Origin: an uncultured Burkholderiales bacterium | GTDB lineage: Bacteria > Pseudomonadota > Gammaproteobacteria > Burkholderiales > Thiobacillaceae | Assembly: GCA_937925755.1 (NCBI GenBank) | Contig: CALAMX010000128.1 | Location: 1 to 12,347 of the forward strand | Direction: 5' to 3' | Length of the DNA: 12,347 bases | Shown: one piece after another, positions 7,852 through 12,347 of the stretch | How the letters are laid out: every line of letters begins with the position of its first letter | Numbering within the stretch: position 1 is the stretch's first letter | Translations under genes and position numbers: made by a program | The notes under the pieces: model-generated | What the model was told of the DNA's origin: nothing | What the model saw: the letters and a program-made list of their open reading frames with translations, nothing else | Database searches by the model: none

Positions 7852-9345
7852 ATGCTTGAAGGAATCGGAATCCTCAGTCTCACCATCTGGGTGCCCATCG
7901 TCGCCGGCGTCTTGTTGCTCGTCTTGGGTAGCGACGACCGGCGCGCCGATGGCACCCGCGCGCTTGCCCTGATCGGGGCACTGCTCGGCTTCGCGGTCGC
8001 CATCCCGCTGTGGACTGGCTTCGATAAGACCACGTCTGCCATGCAGTTCGTCGAGCGCACGGCCTGGATCCCTGCCTTCAACATCCACTATCACCTGGGG
8101 GTGGACGGCATCTCCATGCCCTTCGTACTCCTCAACAGCTTCACCACGGTGCTGGTGGTCCTGGCCGGATGGGTGGTGATTCGCGAGAAGGTGGCGCAGT
8201 ACATGGCCGCCTTCCTCATCCAGTCGGGGCTGCTCAATGGCGTCTTCGCCGCCCTTGATGGGGTGCTGTTCTACGTCTTTTTCGAGGCCATGCTGATCCC
8301 GCTCTACCTCATCATCGGGGTGTGGGGCGGACCCAACCGGGTGTACGCGGCGATCAAGTTCTTCCTCTACACCCTGCTGGGCTCGCTGCTCATGCTGGTG
8401 GCCGTGCTCTACCTCTATTTCGAGAGCGGCGGCAGTTTCGACATCCTTGCCTGGCACCGTCTGCCGCTCAGCATGGCAGCGCAGGTGTTGCTATTCGTCG
8501 CCTTCTTCTTCGCCTTTGCCGTCAAGGTGCCGATGTGGCCTGTGCACACCTGGTTGCCGGATGCGCACACCGAGGCGCCCACCGGCGGCTCCGTGGTGCT
8601 GGCCGCCATCACCCTGAAGGTCGGCGCCTACGGCTTCGTGCGCTTCGTACTGCCCATCGTGCCCGATGCTGCGCACGAGCTCGCCTGGCTGATGGTGACG
8701 CTGTCGCTGGTGGCCATCGTCTACATCGGCCTGGTCGCCTTGGTGCAGTCGGACATGAAGCGGCTGATCGCTTACTCCTCCATCGCCCACATGGGCTTCG
8801 TCACCCTGGGCTTTTTCATCTTCAATCCCCTCGGCATCGAAGGGGGGTTGGTGCAGATGGTCTCGCACGGCTTCGTCTCCGGAGCGCTCTTCCTCTGCGT
8901 CGGGGTTTTGTATGACCGCCTACATTCGCGCCAGATCGCCGACTACGGCGGGGTGGTCAACACCATGCCCAAATTCGCCGCCTTCATGATGCTCTTCGCC
9001 ATGGCCAACGCTGGGCTCCCCGGCACCAGCGGCTTCATCGGCGAGTTCATGGTGATCCTCGGCACGGTGGAAGTGAACTTCTGGTGGGCGCTGGCGGCGG
9101 GCCTTACCCTGATCTTCGGTGCCGCCTATACCCTGTGGATGTACAAGCGGGTGATCTTCGGCCCGGTGGCCAATCCGCAGGTGGCCGCACTCAAGGACAT
9201 CGACGGGCGTGAGTTCCTCATCCTGGCACTGCTTGCCGTGTGCGTGCTCGCCTTGGGGGTTTATCCCCTGCCGCTTACCGAAGTCATGCACGCCTCTGTC
9301 AACCACCTGCTCGAGCATGTGTCTCACAGCAAGCTGGTGTATTGA
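7852..9345 (+). CDS. nuoM: NADH-quinone oxidoreductase subunit M (NuoM)
   Basis: NuoM (497 aa, homologous to ND4) is the middle antiporter-like pumping module of the complex I membrane arm, with about 14 membrane segments. Key residues are in place: Glu145 in YVFFEAMLIPLYLIIGVWGG, Lys225 in FAVKVPMWPVHTWLPDAHTE and Lys256 in ITLKVGAYGF. The segment QSDMKRLIAYSSIAHMGFV around residue 300 is also a family signature. The ATG at 7852 is supported by AGGA at 7841-7844, seven bases away. A 33-base spacer containing a run of seven A separates it from nuoL. The length is normal, and 95 bases separate it from nuoN. Confidence 0.97.
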   Translation: MLEGIGILSLTIWVPIVAGVLLLVLGSDDRRADGTRALALIGALLGFAVAIPLWTGFDKTTSAMQFVERTAWIPAFNIHYHLGVDGISMPFVLLNSFTTVLVVLAGWVVIREKVAQYMAAFLIQSGLLNGVFAALDGVLFYVFFEAMLIPLYLIIGVWGGPNRVYAAIKFFLYTLLGSLLMLVAVLYLYFESGGSFDILAWHRLPLSMAAQVLLFVAFFFAFAVKVPMWPVHTWLPDAHTEAPTGGSVVLAAITLKVGAYGFVRFVLPIVPDAAHELAWLMVTLSLVAIVYIGLVALVQSDMKRLIAYSSIAHMGFVTLGFFIFNPLGIEGGLVQMVSHGFVSGALFLCVGVLYDRLHSRQIADYGGVVNTMPKFAAFMMLFAMANAGLPGTSGFIGEFMVILGTVEVNFWWALAAGLTLIFGAAYTLWMYKRVIFGPVANPQVAALKDIDGREFLILALLAVCVLALGVYPLPLTEVMHASVNHLLEHVSHSKLVY

Positions 9346-9352
9346 AAAGATA

Positions 9353-9433
9353 GGAGAGGTGAGAAGTGAAATGAAAGAGGTCGATATGCTGCGTCCCACA
9401 CCCTGCTTTTCTCTTCGGCAATCCGATCTCTGA
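9353..9433 (+). other. Possible 20-codon upstream ORF with ribosome-binding region before nuoN
   Basis: The 95-base nuoM-nuoN spacer contains ATG at 9371 and TGA at 9431-9433, giving a 20-residue peptide that begins MKEVDMLRPTPC. Purine-rich GGAGAGGTGAGAAG at 9353-9366 lies upstream, with GAG at 9361-9363 seven bases from the ATG. The stop ends seven bases before the nuoN ATG. nuoN itself has no visible Shine-Dalgarno, so this frame could serve as a leader that delivers ribosomes to nuoN. It could equally be chance; the peptide resembles nothing I recognise. Translation is inferred only. Confidence 0.25.
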
Positions 9434-9440
9434 ATAGCCC

Positions 9441-10922
9441 ATGATCTTATCCATGCCTGATCTGTTGTCCGCCGCACCGGAGATGCTCGTCCTGGTGATG
9501 GCCTGTGTGGTGCTGATGTTCGAGGCCTATGCCGTGCGTGGTCAGGCCGATACCGCTGCGGCCGTTGCCCGGCCGCGTGTGGCCGGCTATGTGCTGACCC
9601 TCGCCACCCTGCTGGCGGCGGCAGGGTTGACCGCCTTCACCGCCAGCGGCGTGACTGCCACCGCCTTCAGCGGCATGTTCGTCGATGACGCCCTGGCCGA
9701 CCTGTTGAAGCTGATGACCTATTTCGCCGGCATCGCCGCCGCCATCTACTCCCGCCAGTACCTGGCCGACCGGGCCCTGATGCGCGGCGAATACTTCGCG
9801 CTGCTGCTCTTCGCCGTCCTCGGTATGATGGTCATGATCTCGGCCAGCCACCTGCTCACCCTCTACCTCGGGCTGGAACTTTTGTCGCTCGCGCTCTATG
9901 CGATGGTCGCGCTCAGGCGTGACGACGCCGTAGCGGTCGAGGCGGCGATGAAGTATTTCGTGCTCGGCGCGCTCGCCTCGGGCTTGCTCCTGTATGGTAT
10001 GTCCATGCTTTACGGCCTGACCGGCACGTTGGAGCTGGGCAAGATGGCCGCCATACTGGCGGGCGGCGTGGACGAGCCGGTGGTTCTGGCCTTCGGACTG
10101 GTCTTCGTGGTGGCTGGGCTGGGCTTCAAGCTGGGTGCCGCCCCCTTTCACATGTGGGTACCCGATATCTACCATGGGGCACCCACGGCGGTAACGCTGT
10201 TCATCGGCTCGGCGCCCAAGCTGGCGGCCTTTGCCTTCGTCATCCGGCTGCTCGCCGATGGGCTGCAACCAGCGCATGGCGACTGGCAGCAGATGCTGGC
10301 AGTGATGGCGGTATTGTCGCTGGCCGTCGGCAACCTGGCAGCGATCATGCAGACCAACATCAAGCGCATGCTGGCCTATTCGACCATCGCCCACATGGGC
10401 TTCCTCCTGCTCGGGGTGATGACGGGGGAGGTAAACGGCTACAGTGCGGCCCTCTTTTACGTCGTCACCTATGTGATCATGAGCCTGGGCGCCTTCGGTC
10501 TGATCCTGCACCTCGCGCGCGCCGGTTTCGAGGCCGATGCCCTCGACGATTACAAGGGACTCAACCGCCGCGCCCCCTGGCTGGCGGCGCTGATGGCGAT
10601 CCTGATGCTGTCCATGGCAGGCCTGCCGCCCTTCGTCGGCTTCTACGCCAAACTGACCGTGCTACAGGCACTGGTGGGTGCGGGCTGGATCTGGCTCGCC
10701 GTGGTCGCGGTCTTGTTCTCCCTGGTGGGGGCCTATTACTACCTACGGGTGGTCAAGCGGTTGTACTTCGACACGCCGCACAGCCTCGAGCCCGTGACCG
10801 CAACCCCGGGCGACGCCCGCATGCTATTGTCCGTCAACGGGCTGGCTGTGCTGGCGCTGGGCCTGCTGCCGCAGCCCCTGCTGTCCTTGTGTCTGCAGGC
10901 CATGCGGCTGACCTACGGCTGA
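9441..10922 (+). CDS. nuoN: NADH-quinone oxidoreductase subunit N (NuoN)
   Basis: NuoN (493 aa, homologous to ND2) is the antiporter-like pumping module nearest NuoK and is usually the last gene of the nuo operon. Conserved residues are Glu146 in YLGLELLSLALYAMVAL, Lys230 in GLGFKLGAAPFHMWVPDIYH and Lys260 in GSAPKLAAFAF. The segment MQTNIKRMLAYSTIAHMGF is the expected counterpart of that in NuoL and NuoM. The N-terminus MILSMPDLLSAAPEMLVLVMA fits the family; the internal ATG at 9453 is a second candidate. Neither start has a clear ribosome-binding site, and translation may depend on the small frame that ends seven bases before 9441. The 3' end overlaps the convergent rsmI by 10 bases. Confidence 0.96.
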   Translation: MILSMPDLLSAAPEMLVLVMACVVLMFEAYAVRGQADTAAAVARPRVAGYVLTLATLLAAAGLTAFTASGVTATAFSGMFVDDALADLLKLMTYFAGIAAAIYSRQYLADRALMRGEYFALLLFAVLGMMVMISASHLLTLYLGLELLSLALYAMVALRRDDAVAVEAAMKYFVLGALASGLLLYGMSMLYGLTGTLELGKMAAILAGGVDEPVVLAFGLVFVVAGLGFKLGAAPFHMWVPDIYHGAPTAVTLFIGSAPKLAAFAFVIRLLADGLQPAHGDWQQMLAVMAVLSLAVGNLAAIMQTNIKRMLAYSTIAHMGFLLLGVMTGEVNGYSAALFYVVTYVIMSLGAFGLILHLARAGFEADALDDYKGLNRRAPWLAALMAILMLSMAGLPPFVGFYAKLTVLQALVGAGWIWLAVVAVLFSLVGAYYYLRVVKRLYFDTPHSLEPVTATPGDARMLLSVNGLAVLALGLLPQPLLSLCLQAMRLTYG

Positions 10923-11782
10923 TCACCAGCCTCGGGTTTCAAGTCCAGGGCCAACGCGTAGAGTTCTGCACGTTTGATACCGGTGAGCTTGGCGGCAAGA
11001 CGCGCCGCCTGACTGGCCGGCAGCTCCTCCAACAAGGTCGCCAGCACCTGCCGCGCATTCGTGGATTCGCTCCTCGCCGTCGGCTGGGCACCGGCGACGA
11101 TCAGGACGAATTCACCGCGCTGCCGGTCGGTATCCGCCGTGAGCCAGTCCTGCGCTTCGCCCAGCCGCAAGCAGGCCACTTGCTCGAAACGCTTGGTCAG
11201 CTCGCGCGCCAGGATCAGCTCACGCCCGGGGCCCAGGACATCCGCAAGGTCGGCCACGCAGTCAAGGATGCGGTGCGGCGCCTCGTAGAAGACCAAGTGG
11301 AAGGGCAGGGCGGCCAGGGCCTGCAGGGTCTGCCGGCGTGCCGCCGCCTTTGGCGGCAGGAAGCCGTAGAAGAGCCAGTGCGGCGCGGTGATGCCAGCCA
11401 CTGACAGGGCCGTGACGGCGGCGCTGGGGCCAGGTATGGGGACCACCGGCGCGCCGGCAGCGCGCGCGGCCCGCACCAGATGGGCGCCTGGGTCGCTCAG
11501 GCCCGGTGTGCCGGCATCGCTGACCAAGGCCAGGCTCTCGCCGGCCAGTAGCCGAGCGATCAGTCGCGGCGTGACGGCGACCTCGTTGTGTTCATTTAGC
11601 GCCGTGAGGGGGCGGGTGATGCCGTAGGCGGCGAGCAGTCCCTGCGTGACGCGGGTGTCCTCGGCAGCGATGCGGTCTGCGCTGCGCAGCACGTCCAAGG
11701 CGCGTAGGCTCACGTCACGCAGGTTACCGATTGGGGTGGCGACCACATACAGCACACCCGGTTGCGCCGGCTGCTCGCCCAT
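10913..11782 (-). CDS. rsmI: 16S rRNA (cytidine(1402)-2'-O)-methyltransferase
   Basis: RsmI transfers a methyl group from S-adenosylmethionine to the 2'-OH of C1402 in the decoding centre of 16S rRNA; it acts in the cytoplasm. The 289 aa protein shows the tetrapyrrole-methylase-like fold: VVATPIGNLRD at residues 13-23, AAEDTR 39-44, LVSDAGTPGLSDPG 86-99, IPGPSAA 116-122, FYGFLPPK 138-145, FYEAPHR 165-171 and ARELTK 192-197. I chose the ATG at 11782, with a weak GGGA six bases upstream and 16 bases after the dsbA stop. A GTG at 11812 would add ten residues and overlap dsbA, but its AGAGGAG is only one base away. It is likely co-transcribed with the dsbA-type gene. It is convergent with nuoN and overlaps it tail to tail. 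Confidence 0.95.
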   Translation of the reverse strand: MGEQPAQPGVLYVVATPIGNLRDVSLRALDVLRSADRIAAEDTRVTQGLLAAYGITRPLTALNEHNEVAVTPRLIARLLAGESLALVSDAGTPGLSDPGAHLVRAARAAGAPVVPIPGPSAAVTALSVAGITAPHWLFYGFLPPKAAARRQTLQALAALPFHLVFYEAPHRILDCVADLADVLGPGRELILARELTKRFEQVACLRLGEAQDWLTADTDRQRGEFVLIVAGAQPTARSESTNARQVLATLLEELPASQAARLAAKLTGIKRAELYALALDLKPEAGDQP

Positions 11783-11798
11783 GGCTCGTCCCGGTCGC

Positions 11799-12347
11799 TC
11801 AGCGCCGACCACGCTCCTCTTCGATCAGGGTATCGAGCACGCGGAACAGTTCTTTGTGCCCTCCCGTCAGATAGGCCGAGGTCTGGTACTTGCCATTGAC
11901 GACGAAGGCCGGCACACCGCTGATCTTGTAGCGGGCGGAGAGTTGTTTGGCGCGCGCCGCCTTGGCGTTGACCGAGAAGGAGTTGTAGGCCTCGGCCAGT
12001 TTGCGCCGGTCCACCCCGCGTGCAGCCGCCCAGTCGAAAAAGGTGTTGGGGTCGTTCAAATCGATGCGCTCGCGGTGGATCGCCTTGAACACCTCGGCGT
12101 GCAGGCGCTCGACCTGGCCGACCGCCTCCAGTGCGTAGTAGACGCGGGCGAGCGGCAGCCAGCTATCGCTCAGTACCGCCGGCTGCCGTCGCACCACGAC
12201 ATGTGCCGGTTGACGCTTGATCCAGGCCTCCAGCTCGGGTTCCAGGTCGGCGCAGTGCGGGCAGCGGTACCAGAAGAACTCGATCACCTCCACCTTGCCG
12301 CGCGGGGCCTCGACGGGCTGGGCAGGGGTGATCTCGACATAGTCTTT
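11799..12347 (-). CDS. dsbA: DsbA-family periplasmic thiol:disulfide oxidoreductase (partial, 5' end missing)
   Basis: DsbA introduces disulfide bonds into exported proteins in the periplasm and is re-oxidised by DsbB. The frame is open from the right edge of the window, giving 182 visible residues; the signal peptide and true start lie outside, so the GTG codon at 12293 is not the start. The thioredoxin-fold active site is CPHC (Cys codons at 12261-12263 and 12252-12254), preceded by VEVIEFFWYR. The cis-proline loop is SGVPAFVV, with its Pro codon at 11910-11912. An all-helical insert lies between them, as in DsbA. The protein ends in a charged EEERGRR tail. rsmI starts 16 bases downstream. 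DsbA is the best fit; a DsbA-like paralogue cannot be excluded from a partial sequence. Confidence 0.9.
   Translation of the reverse strand, partial: KDYVEITPAQPVEAPRGKVEVIEFFWYRCPHCADLEPELEAWIKRQPAHVVVRRQPAVLSDSWLPLARVYYALEAVGQVERLHAEVFKAIHRERIDLNDPNTFFDWAAARGVDRRKLAEAYNSFSVNAKAARAKQLSARYKISGVPAFVVNGKYQTSAYLTGGHKELFRVLDTLIEEERGRR

Noticed and set aside
7405..8457. Long minus-strand open frame (350 codons) across nuoL and nuoM
   Set aside because: It is antisense to the wobble-GC pattern of two certain genes, has a His/Asp/Gly/Gln-rich composition typical of high-GC shadow frames, and shows no recognisable domain.
9447..10511. Long minus-strand open frame (354 codons) inside nuoN
   Set aside because: It lies entirely antisense to a well-conserved membrane protein; the His/Gln/Gly-rich translation is what reversed hydrophobic GC-rich codons give.
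10154..11404. Plus-strand open frame of 416 codons spanning the nuoN-rsmI junction
   Set aside because: It runs out of frame through nuoN and then antisense through rsmI, both of which have full sets of conserved motifs; the Arg/Gly/Ala-rich translation has no domain.
1..12347. Search for a novel accessory system, mobile element, CRISPR array or tRNA
   Set aside because: Coding is continuous with conserved core genes; no inverted terminal repeats, regularly spaced repeats, integrase or transposase motifs or tRNA-like segments were seen by eye.

Overview
The window is the distal part of a 14-gene type respiratory complex I operon (NADH:ubiquinone oxidoreductase, nuo) from a GC-rich proteobacterium, followed by two convergent housekeeping genes. 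The proteins look most like the betaproteobacterial version of complex I. NuoG lacks the four cysteines that hold the extra N7 cluster in E. coli-type enzymes, NuoI is a short 163-residue two-cluster ferredoxin, and the DsbA-like protein has the CPHC active site and overall pattern I associate with betaproteobacteria. This placement is an inference from remembered families; I cannot name a genus.

Layout. Positions 1-10922 (+ strand) hold, in canonical order, nuoF (5' end cut off by the window), nuoG, nuoH, nuoI, nuoJ, nuoK, nuoL, nuoM and nuoN. Gaps are tiny: nuoG/nuoH, nuoJ/nuoK and probably nuoK/nuoL touch or overlap at stop/start codons. The largest gap, 95 bases between nuoM and nuoN, holds a 20-codon reading frame with a purine-rich ribosome-binding region. 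Positions 10913-12347 (- strand) hold rsmI (16S rRNA 2'-O-methyltransferase) and, upstream of it, a dsbA-type periplasmic thiol:disulfide oxidoreductase whose 5' end lies beyond the right edge. nuoN and rsmI converge and overlap by 10 bases, so no intergenic terminator separates them. No gene-free stretch longer than 95 bases exists.

How the genes work together. NuoF (FMN, N3) and NuoG (N1b, N4, N5) form the NADH-oxidising electron-input arm. NuoI carries N6a and N6b toward the quinone site, and NuoH forms the membrane base of the quinone chamber. NuoJ, NuoK, NuoL, NuoM and NuoN make up the proton-pumping membrane arm; the conserved charged residues expected in NuoK, NuoL, NuoM and NuoN are all present, so the complex looks functional. 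No frame disruption, insertion sequence, tRNA, CRISPR array or phage gene was seen.

I found no evidence of a previously undescribed system here. The modest points worth checking are the mini reading frame before nuoN, the histidine-rich loop of NuoL built partly from a 12-base tandem repeat, the N7 loss in NuoG, and the tail-to-tail overlap of nuoN and rsmI.
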